Of a stretch of DNA of 64,000 nucleotides, positions 47,264 through 60,205 are shown one piece after another (the first letter of the stretch is position 1; the number at the start of each line of letters is the position of its first letter). The translations under genes and the position numbers were made by a program. The notes beneath the pieces are model-generated. The model ran no database searches. It was not told the DNA's origin and was given only the letters and a program-made list of their open reading frames with translations. The stretch is from Cercis canadensis (Eukaryota > Streptophyta > Magnoliopsida > Fabales > Fabaceae): contig QAOA01005277.1 in NCBI GenBank assembly GCA_003255065.1, positions 28,227 through 92,226 of the forward strand. The letters run 5' to 3'.

Positions 47264-48563
47264 TGAGAGTGTAGGTCTGCTCCTAGAGGGAGTGAATAAG
47301 AGATTAAAACAATAACTATGCGGAATTATAGATTAAAAATGCCTTCTGGAATAACTAGTTTATGATCAAAATTCATTTCAAAGCTGGTTATATAATAACC
47401 AATAAAATCTTAGTAGAAGCTAAAGATTAAAGCTTGAATTCGAGAACTAAGAACATAAACCAAATAGCTACTCAGAATAATAGATCATAAGATTTAGATT
47501 CTTGCAAATAAGAAATATAACAATTTATCAAGCAAGAACGAGTAGGCCAATATATAGTGAGATGGAATACACAACAAGCTTAATAAGTACATAGGATAAA
47601 AACTAGTTATGCAGCAATACATCAAATAACAGCTGAATATTAAAGAGAGAAGAGCAGATAAATTGAGCCAATAAATTTTATAGTGGTTCGGCCAATAACA
47701 CAACCTACATCCATTCTCCTAAGGTCGGGTTCAACGATCAACAAGGTTATTTGTCCAAGCTTCTCCAAGCTTCTTACATCATTGGTTTTACAAAGAGCTT
47801 AACCAGAAAACTCTCTCTAGTTTCTCAAGAGCTCACTAGAAACTATCTCCTTATATCAAACAAAGATAGAAGTCACTCCCCAGATTTCCCAGTGAAATCT
47901 GTTAAAAAAATTCTAGATGGATATGGCTCCCACAGAATTACAACTATCACAAAAATATTTACAGAAGTTGTATAGAGTTGGTAGAAGAGACTAAGAACTA
48001 GTTTATGACACAACTTTTTCTTCATAATGATTCAATGGATTCTCTTTTTGTTTTTCCAGACCTTGGGTCTTCAAATTTATAGCACCAGAAGGTAAAAGAT
48101 GACCATTGTGAATGGGTTGGGTGCTTCTACTTGCTTGATTTGTGGTCTTAATCACCAAATCAGAGATAATATCTCAAATTGAGAAATAATCTCTTATTTT
48201 CACAAACTTTACTTGAATGGCACTAGTTTCCTTTCTTGATGTTGAATTCTCTCTAATTCGAATTCCTCAGGTAGGTTATCTTCCAATGTCTCTGAAGTCC
48301 ATTAATTGGTCCAAATAGATTGGGCTTTGGCCTTGGATGGTCCACGAATTTTTAGGCTTTCATATCAACATCTTCATTGTAGTGTAGAATTAGTACTTGA
48401 ACATGAGTTGGTTTTGTTGACTAGGAAACTGGTTATGCTTCTGACCTAAGTACATCACTTAACTTGTTACTAAAATAATCATTTGAGGAAACATAGGTTT
48501 TTAGTGATAAATAAGGCTATTTGTTATCTTCAAAACTAGGGTTGGAGAACCGTGGGGCCAACA
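47264..48563 (-). repeat. 3' LTR of the Copia fragment
   Basis: On the - strand it starts TGTTGGCCCCACGG at 48563 and ends near CTACACTCTCA at 47264, about 1.3 kb. The polypurine tract AAAAAAGGGGAGAT lies directly before it (48564-48577). Age cannot be set because the 5' LTR is absent. Confidence 0.8.
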
Positions 48564-49280
48564 ATCTCCCCTTTTTTGATAATGACAAATGCCTTGGAAA
48601 GATCTCCCTTAGAAATATGCTTACCTCTGAAAATAGTATTAAAACTAGTTTAAGAAGTAGTTTTTACAAGTAGTTTCATAACATAGGGGTTTTCCAAAAA
48701 CTTTTTAAGAACAATATTAGAGCCATATAAATAAAGTTCATCCACACTATCTTAGAATTGGCAACCAATTATCAGAGCATAAGGATAGCATATGGATCTT
48801 TCTTTGTTTTCTTCTCCCCCTTTTGTCATAGCAAAGTAGTAGGGAGTATGAGGTTGATACCAAGAAACTGGTTCCTATAGAAGTCTTAATAACATTTTAT
48901 AGCAAAAATAGTTTCAAACTAGATGCATATGTTACGAAATGCAAATGTCAAATGTTTAAGATCACAAATCTAGAAGACTAAAAATTCAATTCAAATAAAC
49001 AAAATTCGAAAGACAAACAATTTTAATAATGGCATCATAAACAAATCAGCTTGAGGATGGTGTGAAAGTACCAAGTTCCATCTCTACAGTAGCCAACCTT
49101 TCTTTAGTAGTAGCAAGTTTGAGCTTGATCTCAGCCAGTAAGCTTCCATAGTAGCTAATCTAGTTGAGAAGTAGATTATCTGTGTCTACTGGTAATTTAA
49201 TCATTGACCCATCTGATTTGCCAGATCAGTAGGATTGACATCCTTCAACCATTGCGTATAATCCATAGCTTGAGATGTTG

Positions 49281-50580
49281 CTACTGGTTTCTTACCAAAA
49301 CTAATTTTCTCAATTTAGAAATAGCTAAGGAAGTAGTTGTTTTGCGCTTGGGTCTGGAGGGCTGCTTGACATGAGAAGGACTGCTAGAATCCTCAGGTGG
49401 CACAAACCCTATGAGAGGTTGCCTAATGGTCAAATGGCTTGGCAGGGGTTCATCTTTGAACTGAGTCAAGTTTACATTAAAATACTTGCAAATTTTGGTA
49501 ATGAGCATGACATAAGGCAAGCTACCCTTTTCTCAGGTCCCTCCTATTGTCCATGCCATAGTATTAAGAATTAGCTTAGGAAGGTTTAAAGGTAGCTTGT
49601 GTTTGATATGATAAAGGAGGTACAAGTCAGAGGTAAAAAATTCTAATTGGCTACTAGCCCTAGCAAGGAAGTACACTGCTATCCTTGTTTTCAGGAAAAT
49701 CTCACAAAGGGTCCATGGCTTCAGAGAAAGGAACAAAATTAGTAGGCCAGGTCTTGTGGATATATCTCTCATCTCCTTAAGCAAGTACATTAAAATGTTG
49801 TTCAAATAGGGTTTCATTTAAAGTGATATCAATAGCAAAAACCACACCTTCAAGAAGTTAAAGGTGAGTATAAAATAGCTTTACTAGTTGTGGCAAAACT
49901 AGTTCTTCAATCTCCCGAAGCTACTTCCAACCTATTGCAACAACTGCTTCATCTTTGGCCATAGTGGTCTTAGTATGCTCTGCCCACTTCATAACAGAAC
50001 TTGGCACCACTTTTCTCAAGAAGACTCTTTTCTAGAAATGCTTCTAAATTTCTCTGGATTGGAAAAGATTTCCTGGAGCTCGAGGTGGAGCAAGCTTAGG
50101 CACCGAAACTTGTTTGTGTTTTGTAATCTTGGTTTCTACTGATCTTGGTGTGTTGGTTTCAGTGGGAATGGCCTCTAGTATGCCAGGGGAAGCAAAAGGA
50201 GACGAAGGATGAACCTCTTGGTTTTCTAGAACTGGGGTTTCCTTTGGTTCATGACAACCTAGATAAAGAACTATAGGTGGTCCCTCTAGAAGCTTAAAGC
50301 CTCCAACAGACTTGAGAGGAACCAGTTCTTCTTCCTCTTCATTTGGTTTTGATTGAGCTTCTTGTGGGTTAGCCATAGGAGTATCTTTATCTGCATCCAT
50401 GGCCTCCTTGCCCTTGGCACTTAAGCCACCAAGCTTGGTACTTCTCTGCATGGCTTGCTGGAAAGAATCAATAGTATCTTTTGAGGAAGAGAACTCCGAA
50501 ACAGCAATGGCAGTTTCAGGAGTGTTGCTGGAAGTCTCTATGCCTTTTTAACCCATTCGCTGAGAGCGTCTGAGCTTGTT
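49281..50580 (-). pseudogene. third ORF (env-like position) of the SIRE-type element (broken)
   Basis: Open stretches at 50451-50044, 49817-49533 and 49520-49281. The first is Glu/Pro-rich; the later ones include LPNLxLNTMAW-like and YVMLITKICKYFNVNL, a pattern seen in plant transposon proteins downstream of SIRE pol. The family calls this ORF env-like by position; a role as an envelope protein is not shown. Confidence 0.55.
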
Positions 50581-51449
50581 TTCAAATCTCATGGTTGTTG
50601 TGGTTTGCTTTATGGACAGGTTTGGAGAGGTTTGAGGTGGTTTATAGGTCAAATTGAGAATTACTTTATGGAGGTTGCAAGAATTTTGGAATAAGGGAGC
50701 TCGATAATGGTGGAATCATATTCGAAATAAGAGATATCTTCAAACTAGTTTAGGAAAGGGGATAAAGGTAGTAACTGAAGGGTCAACTGGCTTTATGCAT
50801 CATTTTGCACAAAGCGAGAAAAAGGAGAGTTTTATGAAACAGGGAGTTTTAGGCTATTGGATCTGATAAATATGAAGGACAATCAAAGAGAAGCCCAAAC
50901 TGATTTAAAACAAATCAGCTTCACAAAATGGGTCAATCAACTTTTATAACAAGGCCTAACTGATCCTTTCACACATCTCCAGCCACGTAAGCAATTTTCT
51001 AACAAACAGGCTTAATGAATATAAAACCTAGCTTCCAAACCAACTTTGTGACAAAAAACAACACAGTCTCAGCAAACTTGTTAGCTCACAGGTTTACATT
51101 AATTTGAAATGAACATTTAGTCCTCAATATGTCATGAATATACAATATGCGTGATGAGGCCAAGGCAAACTCATCATCCCAAGCTCATTCCTTAGGTAAC
51201 AGAACCTTTCTTTTGCCAATGCCTTAGTGAAGATATATGCAAGCTATTCTTTCATATTGATTAAAACTAGTTCAATGTCACATTTTAGAACATGATCTCA
51301 AAGGAAATGGTGCTTGATATCTATATGCTTTGTTCTAGAATGCTGAACAAGAATTTTGGCAATATTTATGATACTAGTATTATCACATAACATTGGAATT
51401 TTGGTTAGAGAAATATCATAATTAGCAAGTTGTTGCTTCATACATAGAA

Positions 51450-52030
51450 CTTAAGAGCAAGAATTTTCAACTGCCATATATTCAGCTTTAGCAGTTGATT
51501 GAGCTACATCATACCGCTTCTTGCAATGCCAAGATACTAGAGCATTTTCCAAGAATTGACATCCTCCACTGGTACTTTTTCGATTGATGGAACAACCAGC
51601 AAAATCTGAATATGTGTTTGCAATTAGCTCGAAAGAATCAATTTTGCTGAACCATATTCCCACATTAAAAGTAGTTGTCAAGTATCTAAAAATTCTTTTT
51701 ATAGCTATAAGGTGGGATTCTTTTGGTGCAACTTGGTATCTAGCACATAAGCATATGCTAAATATAATACTAGTCTGCTGCCAGTGAGATAGAGTAGAGA
51801 ATCGATCATGGCTCTGTACTTCTTCTCACAAACTGTTTTCCCTTCTCATCCATATACAATTTTGTAGATGGGCTCATATTAAACTTCTTTAATAGCTTCT
51901 TTGTGTACTTAGATTGGTTAAGGAATATGCCATCAGAAGCTTGTTTTACTTGAAATTCGAGAAAGAAAGTTAATTCTCTCATCATGCTCATTTTAAATTC
52001 TTCCTTCATAAGCTTCTCAAAACCCTTCTT
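51450..52030 (-). pseudogene. Copia RT and RNase H (broken)
   Basis: RT C-terminal motif LTFFLEFQVKQASDGIFLNQ with SKYTKKLLKKFNM (about 51870-51985). RNase H with YSDFAGCSINRKSTSGGCQF and STAKAEYMAVENSC (about 51455-51625). Typical Ty1/Copia sequences. Confidence 0.85.
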
Positions 52031-52489
52031 GTTGATTATAACCTTGTGTTACCAATCTAGCTTTATTTCTTACTACTTTACTATCTTCTTCTAGTTTTTT
52101 CCGAAAGACCCATTTTGTGTCATTTATGCTTTGCTCATTTGAATATGGCACAAGTGTCCAAACTTTTTTCCTCTCAAACTAGTTTAGTTCATCTTGCATT
52201 GCCAATATCCAAGCTTCATTTATGTTATTGGCTCAATGAATGAGAGAAATGCTAGATTGACATGAAGATCTTTAAGTGATGCATGAGTGGTGATTCCTCT
52301 GTTAGGATCTCCAATAACCTTGTCGATTGGATGATTCCTAGTAGTTTTGGCCTTCTTTGGAAGTAGCTCTCTAGCATTTTGTTGTAGAGCTTCTTCCTGA
52401 ACTACTTCTGTCTATCAATTTCCTCTCTGTTTTTTTTGCTTGAGTAGGAACTAAAACATCTTCCTACACTATTTTATCATCCTTAAGAG

Positions 52490-53200
52490 CAAGAGTACTC
52501 AAAGGAATGTTAGAGTCATCAAATATGACATGCATTGACTTTTCAACACAGTTTTTCTATTGAAAACTCTATATGCCTTGCTAGTTAATGAATAACCTAG
52601 AAAAATAACTTCATTTGATTTAGCATCAAATTTAACTAAGTGTTTCTTGCCATTATTTAGGATAAAGCACTTGCAGCCAAAAACATGAAAGTAACTCATA
52701 TTAGGTTTTCTCCCTTTCCATATCTCATAAGGAGTTTTCCTCAAAACTTGTCTTATCAAGCATCTATTTAAAATGTAGTAAGTTGTATTTACAACATCTG
52801 CCTAGAAATATTTTGGAATATCATTTTCAACTAACATGGTTCTACCCATTTCTACCAATGTCCTATGTTCTTCCTCTCAACTACCCATTTTTGTTGAGGA
52901 GTCCTAGGACAAGAGAAGTTATGGTGGATACCATGGTTTTCACAAAAAAATTTCAAAAAGTTGGTTCTCAAATTCTCCACCATGATCACTTCTTATGAAG
53001 GAAATGATATTGTCTTTTTCATTTTGGACTTTCTTGCAAAATCTTTCAAAAATAGTAAAAGTTTCATCCATATGAGAAAGAAAGTATACCCATATGAATC
53101 TTGAATAGTCATCAACTGTCACAAATTCATACTTCTTACCATTTAAGCTAGTTGTGGGTGAAGGTCCAAAGAGGTTTATATGAAACAGTTATAGTGGCCT
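52490..53200 (-). pseudogene. Copia integrase (broken)
   Basis: Core motifs on the - strand: VDDYSRFIWVYFL (about 53075-53115), FIRSDHGGEFEN (about 52965-53005), then KTPYEIWKGRKPNMSYFHVF and GCKCF (about 52640-52740) from the C-terminal part. Confidence 0.87.
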
Positions 53201-53320
53201 AGAAGTAGGAGGCAAATCCACTATATTTATTATGGCTAATTCGTTTCAAGACAAACCGAAAGAACATAATCTTCTAAGAGTTCATTTTTCTTTTCCAATG
53301 GCTTGAATTAATAAGATGTG

Positions 53321-54169
53321 ATATGAAATATAATAAACTCTTCAGTGTCAATCTTATATTTTAAGTGTCTTGTCAAGGATGGAATATGCCTAAACATTTC
53401 CTAAAAATTATAATAAATACTACAACAATTTGTTATAATTCCTATCTTACAATATAAAACATAATCTTAAAAAGTATTAGTAGTTGCATCCATTGTCATT
53501 TAACTATATGACGTAATTTATTTATAAATGAAGAGACATGCTTATATTTAAACTCTTTCATTTATCATTTAGGAAGGAATGTAACCCAACAACAAACCTA
53601 ATGTTCATCTCATATGAATCAAGTTGAATTCATGATCAAGTATCAAGATATAATTTAAGTAAATAATAGTCCCAAGCAACTAGTGATAGTAATGCTATCA
53701 CCAGGTGATATTAAGAAGCATGTAATTACTTTTGAATTCAATTATTGTAATTTAACTTTATAACCTAATTTAGTTGTATATGTATAAACATGTTCATATT
53801 ATGTACTATTACATTTATCATATAGAAAGAATGAATTAAGTTTTCAATAACATCATTTGCAAGATACAATTTAAGTGAGTGATGTTCCTAAGTAATTAGT
53901 GATATTACAAAATGTAATTGAAAAATATTTTTTTTAAGTGATAATTATGAGTATTTAATTTTCACAACAATATATTATTGGATACTAATGATAATTTACT
54001 TTCATCATACATGATAATTTTAATTTAGTGAACTTCAATGAAAATTTTGTCTCACCAAGTTATTATTTCATCTTATGACAGGTTATTATAATTTTCTTGA
54101 TTTCTCAAGTAGCTCCATTTTTACAATTGCCTTCAAATAAGCTAATTTCTTTAACCTCCCAATTTACTT
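53321..54169. other. A+T-rich spacer with a diverged repeat pair
   Basis: Two stretches (about 53515-53760 and 53765-53940) share a similar order of motifs (a GTAATTTATTTATA or CTAATTTAGTTGTA start, TTTATCAT, AATTTAAGT, AGTGATA), suggesting an old tandem duplication. No gene seen. Confidence 0.35.
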
Positions 54170-55725
54170 CAACATGAGGTATGCTCCTACACATGATGAC
54201 TCCTACATCTACCCCTACGCATGGATTTGACCCAAATTCTGCAATTCCACCTATCACCCAACCATCAAACATCTGATACACCATGTTGTTAGCACCTTCA
54301 ATTTCAGTTGCGTATCCAATTGAAGCTTCCTTAAATCCAAGCGAGAATCAAGGTGGTGTTTTCACATACACCCATCCTATTATCCATTAGACTTCTCACT
54401 TTAACCCTCAAGAACCTCTAGTGGTAATTCCCTTGAGAAATGAGAAAGAGGAGTAGGAGAAAGAGAAATAAGAGTTGAGCTTATGGAGAAGAGGCAATAC
54501 TTTTTGGAGGAACAACTATGAACCATGTAAGGCATGAGGTCATATGGGTCCATTGATTTAGAGTAGTTATGTCTTGCTATGGATGTCATTATCCCAAAAG
54601 ACTTCAAGATGCCTAATTTAGCAAAGTATGATGGGATTTCTGACATTTATCTTCATTTTCTAGCCTACTATACCAAAATGTCTGTATGCTCTAGAGATGA
54701 GAAATTTCTTGTCCATTTCTTCTCAAAAAGCTTGCAAATGCCTGCTTTAGATTGATATCTCCAATTGGATAAGTCCAAGACCCAAAGTTGGAAGACATTA
54801 GCTAAAACTTTTATGAGGCAATACAAGTTTAATAGGCACAATGCACCTACTAGATATCAGCTAAGGAGCATGCAGAAAAGAGCAAAAGAGATCTTCAAAG
54901 AATATGTTCTGAAGTGAAGAGTGTTAGGGACTCAGGTTCAACCCCCATTGACTGAAGCTAAAATGGGTACTTACTTTATCAATACCCTGGAGTCACCATA
55001 TTATGAGATAATGACTGGAAATTCTTCTAATAACTTTGCAGATTTGATTAAGACTAAAGAGATAATGGAACTAGGAATCAAAGAAGGGAAGTTACAAGTG
55101 GCTAATGCTGAGAGTAATGACTCTAGCCAAAAGAAATGGAATTTTCAAAAGAAGGAGTGACAAGTAAATTAGGTACAAACACCGGGGACACCATTATACT
55201 TTTAACCTCAAGGACCATACCATTCTCCAATTCTCATTTTCTCTCCTCCATGCCAAGCTAATGCAATCCCACCATCATTTCCACAAAACCTATAAAATCC
55301 TCCTCAACCCTATCGTTTTTACCAAACCTTACCTCATCCTATCCTGCTCCTTGAGCACCTTTTGTAAGACCTGATCATGGTCAACCTAGGCTTCCTAGGA
55401 ATCAAGAACCTTTTCCCAACATTCCTATAACCAAAGCTGAAATGTTTAAGCAACTATGTGATGCCCATGTGATTGCACCTCGTCTTGTGGAACTTCTAAC
55501 GCAATCTTTCCCTCGTTGGTACACTCCAAATTTGAAATGTGACTATCATATAGGACCACTTGGACATTCTATTGAAGATTTTTATGCTTTTAAGAATCTA
55601 GTGTTTTGGTTGATTAAACATGGGGTGATTCAGATTTAAGAATTGAAAGATGCACCTAATGTAGCTACAAACCCACTCCCTAATCATGGGGACCAAGGTG
55701 GAGATGGAGATTGAGTACTGCTTCG
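54170..55725 (+). pseudogene. Gypsy gag fragment, Tat-like (broken)
   Basis: Gag motifs in order: PKDFKMPNLAKYDGISD (about 54595-54645), NAPTRYQLRSMQKRAKEIF (about 54840-54897), PPLTEAKMGTYFINTLESPY (about 54940-55000), and in the C-terminal part LKCDYHIGPLGHSIEDFYAF (about 55532-55591), a pattern known from Tat/Ogre-type gag. No polymerase follows. Several breaks. Confidence 0.8.
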
Positions 55726-56694
55726 AAAGGCTTGTCAGGAAAGTTTGTTTTTAAGTTGTTTTAAGTCTTTCCGTTTGATGTCTAGTGTTTGTCTTATCAA
55801 TTTTCTCTTTTTAGCCAAAGTCCAAGGCTAGTAAAGTTAACTTAATGTTTGGATTTTATGTTATTTGGCTTTAATTAAAGAAATGATCATGCATTTTCCT
55901 TTACCATCTTTATTATTCTTGCTTGAATTTTTCTTCTGGAATCATAATCCTTTGAAAAAAAAGAAAAAAAATGTAAAAAAAAAAAATCTAAGCCTTCCCT
56001 TTAAGGAGTTGCAATTGATACAAAGATGATGAATTTGAGAGTGATGCAAATTCAATACCCCATAAGAAAAATGATTTTCAAGCAAATTTTGAGCTCCACA
56101 AGAAAACTTTTCCAATTACAAGAGACATTCTTTGTTTTCCTAAACATCAAAGAGTATCCCTAGTTACCCCTTTAAACTTGGAGTAGGTCATTTCTTAATT
56201 CCTAATTCATGTACTCCCTTGGAAATGGTAGAACTCTAATAAGCTTTCATAATAACATTCAAATGCTAAAAAAGATGATTTCCTTTCTTTTATACAAACA
56301 TATCATAACCCTTGTCAAACTACTTTGAGCTTTAAATTTTTTTTCATACCTAATGAGAATTATACCCGGGGTACAATGAGAATAAACTTACAAAAGATGT
56401 CTTCGAAATCTCAATGGACTTGCCAAAAAGAAAGTGAAAATACAAAAGAAGTGAAAGAGAGAGGAAAACTCTCCAAAAAAAAATCTCTTCAAGAGGGAAG
56501 AAAATTATTTCCTAAAAAGAGAGACAAATAAGGAAAAACAAAAGAAAAAAAATAGGAGAATCAACAAAAAATTCCCTCCAAATGGATGAGGAATAAGACA
56601 GGCAATCCAAGTGACAAGAAAATGAAAAATTAGAACACAAGTTGTCAAAAGCAATATTCTCATTATTGTCCCAAAATCAAATGTTTGGGTTTTT
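55726..56694 (+). other. noncoding sequence after the gag fragment
   Basis: A+T-rich sequence with A-runs (about 55955-55990) and no open frame of note. It continues past CACTA copy 3 at 61215. The layout, gag followed only by noncoding sequence, resembles gag-only Gypsy elements. Confidence 0.5.
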
Positions 56695-57169
56695 CACTAC
56701 AAGAAAAATTGTTTTTTTTTTTTTTTCTCATGAACTAAATCTGTGAAAAATAGAGGAAAAGTCCGTGAGAAATGTAGTTCTCACGGACTACAGGGCGAGA
56801 GAAGAACAGGAGTGACAAAAGGTTTTTCTCACGGACAAAATGGTTCGTAAGAAATTTATCACATGATTTCTCACGAATAAACATTTGTTATGTGTGAGAG
56901 GATCTCACGTGTAAGTCGTTGAAGTTCTTATAGACCTATTCTATGAGAAAACTCTCACGGACCAATGTTTGTGAGAAATTCCATGCTAAATTGTTTTTTT
57001 ATTATCTTTTTTTATATTTATTTTGGCTCAAATGACTATTTATTTTTTATATACATTTAATCAAATTAATAAACAAAAGTAAATGAAATATAATAAAATT
57101 TAATTACAATAAAAAAATATTATACAATATAAAAAGAAATACAATGGAAAGCCCTAAGTACTACTCATC

Positions 57170-59945
57170 CTCGTCTATCCCCAAGTCCTAAGCTGCGTCA
57201 TCATGATCGTCAGCGGGGGCGAACCAGAAGCTGGACTTTGGCATTGCTGCAATAAGTCTCCCAACATAGCTGCGAGTGCCTAAATGGATATGCCAGTGGC
57301 ATCAAGTGCCTGGGCCATTAGGCAGAGGTGAGCCACTTCCTGTTGTAAGCTGACCATCTGGGTCAGCACCTTATACATATAAGGATCTAGCTGTTAGGAG
57401 GGCTGGGTAGGCCGTGAGTTGGCAGAGTCCAATACGTCAGCCTTAGATCCCATGCCATAAACCTGACCTTTCTTATTTTTTCTGGCGATAACATCAAGTC
57501 ATATCCCTTGTCTTAATGGAGCTATGCTGGAGGTGACAAAAACCTCCGGAGCATTAGGCTCTCTCCTCAACAACTTCGTCTATAAAAAAGCTCAACTATT
57601 AGTAAACCTAAATTGACATATCTCAAATTTCACAACATTATTAAATAAAACACTAACCAGCCTCCGTTTGTGTTCGGAGATGGTGATAAAGCCACCCCTA
57701 TGAAAGGCGTGCCCTTAGTTCAAGGAACGGTTCTTCTTGTTCCTCTCAGAGATGACCCTATACTCCTGAGTGACCCATCTGGCTCTGAGGGCCTCAAGTA
57801 TAGTAGGGGATAATCATTTGCCCTTGGACTTCTCGATCCTGATGTCTTTAAAATAGACATGAAGGTTGGCAAAACACTTAGAGAGCCAAATCTTACAAAT
57901 CTAGCTCTCATGCTGGGGCTCCCAAACACATTTCCTCCGCTTTAGAAAATAGAAGATCAATGTTAGTAAATATGTATACCAACTAGTTTAGAATAAAGTC
58001 AAATTAAACAAGAGTTCCTTCACCTCGTTAAGAACTGAGGTGAAGTCCAACCATGGCTGCTCAAATTTTGACTTGTATATAGCCGTAAATTAGTTCACGA
58101 GCTCCTTGGAAGGCATAAAGCTACAAAAAAAAAAAGAATTAATAGTTAAGTATTAGAAATAATTAATAGTAAATCTTAAAAAAAAATGTTAAGTATTAGA
58201 ATTAACTTACTCCTTCCTCCCGTGTGGCTCAATAAACAATCGACCATCAACCAAGTGGGAGCTTGGACATGGTGAGTCTAAAATCGATGGATTCACATGC
58301 GATGACCCTCTAGTGGCCTACAATGCGAAGCTTGGGGTGGCGGCTCCTGAGCACCCTTCGTACGTCACAATGGGCGACTGTGTGCTCGTTGATGAGCTGT
58401 CGAGGCTCCTCAAATTAGTGAAAGTTTAAGGTCGGTTTACCAAAGCTAGTTGTAGCATAAGGCAACACCAAGTCGAACCAAAGGATTACTCTAAGTAGTG
58501 AATCATATTAAGAAACATATAAACAGGGGGGTTTGTTTTGTTCAAGTGATTAACAAAAATTAATTATAAGTGGTAAACCTTAAGGAAAACAACTAATCCA
58601 AGTCTAACTGATTTTGATTTTAATCCATCCTTGATTTCAGAGAATCCATTCAATTATTAGCCTAGTTCTTGGCCTTTAAAACACATCAAGAAGCCTCTCA
58701 GTGCTTTATGGATATCCACTGGTTAAGCAACCAGAATTCGGATCAACTAAGACTAAATGAATTAAGCACTCATTCAAATCTAGTTTAACCTAAGTCCAGA
58801 ATCCAGCCAAGGGTAAATAATCCGTCCAAAAGCTTAGAAACATCATTTAATCCATACAATCCTCTTCAATCACATGCAATTAAGCAATTAACACATGAAT
58901 ATTCAAATCCGAAATTAAGCAATTCAAACAGAATATTTCAGAGGATTGAAAGAACTTGATTAACAACTAAATGAATAACAATCAAAGCATAATCTCATAA
59001 TTAATAATTAGAATAGCTAAAACCTGTATTGATCTAAGTGATTAGCCTTCCATCAACAAGAGGAAAAAAATTTACAAAATATCTAGAGAGAAAACTTAAA
59101 GACTAAGAAAAACTAGAAAAGCTGTCTAAAATATCCTAATGCCTAATACTAATTTTGGCTGCCTCCTTTTGAACATATAGACCTACAAAAATACATGCAC
59201 ACCCAAATTTCCCTTAGGTCACACTTATTCCCATGGGCCTTAGCTTTCATTGGGCTTTGGTTTGGGCTCAATTGGACTTATGATGAAGAAGTTAGGCCCA
59301 TTTAAGTGCCAACAGGTCTCTGGAACCATCAGCCAACTTCGACAAGAAATAAGACCATTTAAACTATACAATTTGGTTAATCAGTCTTCATAACAATTTA
59401 ATATCTGACTCTTAGCTTTCCAATGGGACCATTTTCAAGTCCATACGACACCTACAGCTCAAGTTATGGTCCAAACACTACATGCGGGTCAAGATCCTGC
59501 GACAACATGTCTTGTCTGGCTTCCAGGCTGCATATAACCTTTTGGACTTCCGAATTGGCTTTTGAGCCCTGAATAAAAGTTGTAGATAATTCTCTCAGCT
59601 TTCCTACAAGGTATGACTCAAAATTTTTAGACATCCAAAACTAAAGATATGAATGAAACACAGAGACAGCATAAAATGCTCAGTATTGCTGAAAAATGCA
59701 ATTAGGCACAATTGGATCCAAACTCATAAAATGAGGCCCAAGCCTAATCAAATAGGTCCAAAAGAGGTTTAAAAGACTAAATATGAGGGTTAACTACTGT
59801 ATAAAAAGTGTGTTCATCACGCGTCGACTCCAGGATCGGTATAAACACAGAGAAGGAGGATCAGTCTAAGAAGGCCAAGCAACAATCTTGCCTCTATGCC
59901 TCTTAGACAGCGGCCCACCTGCCTGATATGAATGTCTCGGCTGGT
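57170..59945 (-). pseudogene. Ptta/En/Spm-type transposase of CACTA copy 3 (decayed)
   Basis: The first coding exon starts at about 59945 (MSDQPRHSYQAGGPLSKRHR, matching copy 2 MSYAPRHSS) and is interrupted by the solo LTR at 59819/58390, then continues to about 58210. Later exons: about 57940-57660 with SKCFANLHVYFKDIRIEKSK and HRGGFITISEHKRRL, then about 57590-57170 with LDVIARKNKKGQVYGMGSKA, the conserved KNKKG-x3-G motif. Some stops interrupt the exons (for example in the exon before GHAFHRGG). With copies 1 and 2 it defines one family. Confidence 0.75.
58390..59819 (-). mobile_element. solo LTR of the Athila family in CACTA copy 3
   Basis: 1430 bp; on the - strand it begins TGATGAACACAC and ends ACAGCTCATCA. 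It is close to the LTR at 12974 in size and sequence. Flanking 5-mers CTCGT and CGCGT match at four of five. It lies within the first coding exon of the transposase. Confidence 0.88.
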
Positions 59946-60004
59946 CTGACATTTTTCATACAATTTAAATAAAACCAATGAAATAATTAGTACAATAAAA
60001 CCAC

Positions 60005-60205
60005 TAGTCCCTAAATCAATAAACCCAAAAACCTAACCTTAAATCCTAAACCCCAAACCCTAAGCCTAAACCCCTAAATCCCAAACCCAAAACATAAACC
60101 CCTAAACCCTAAACCTTAAGCCCTAAACCTCTAAACCATAAAACACTAAATCCCTAAAATCTAAACCATAAATTCTTAATCCCTAAACCCTATACCCGAA
60201 ATACC
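60005..60205 (-). repeat. degenerate telomere-like tract in the CACTA copy 3 intron
   Basis: CCCTAAA, CCTAAACC and variants on the + strand, TTTAGGG-like on the transposase sense strand. The tract ends about 60 bp upstream of the first coding exon, as in copies 1 and 2. Confidence 0.85.

Larger units (their letters stand above)
47264..53320 (-). mobile_element. SIRE-type Ty1/Copia fragment (broken fossil)
   Basis: On the - strand the order is integrase (about 53170-52490), RT and RNase H (about 52030-51450), an extra ORF downstream of pol (about 50580-49281), a polypurine tract and a 3' LTR. An ORF after pol is the mark of the SIRE/Maximus lineage. The 5' part (5' LTR, gag, protease) is missing; the fragment ends at about 53320. 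The coding region has many breaks. Confidence 0.85.

Noticed and set aside
57720-57929. 69-codon reverse-strand frame with Arg/Ser-rich product
   Set aside because: It overlaps the CACTA copy 3 transposase exon in the wrong frame; the correct frame carries the family motifs.
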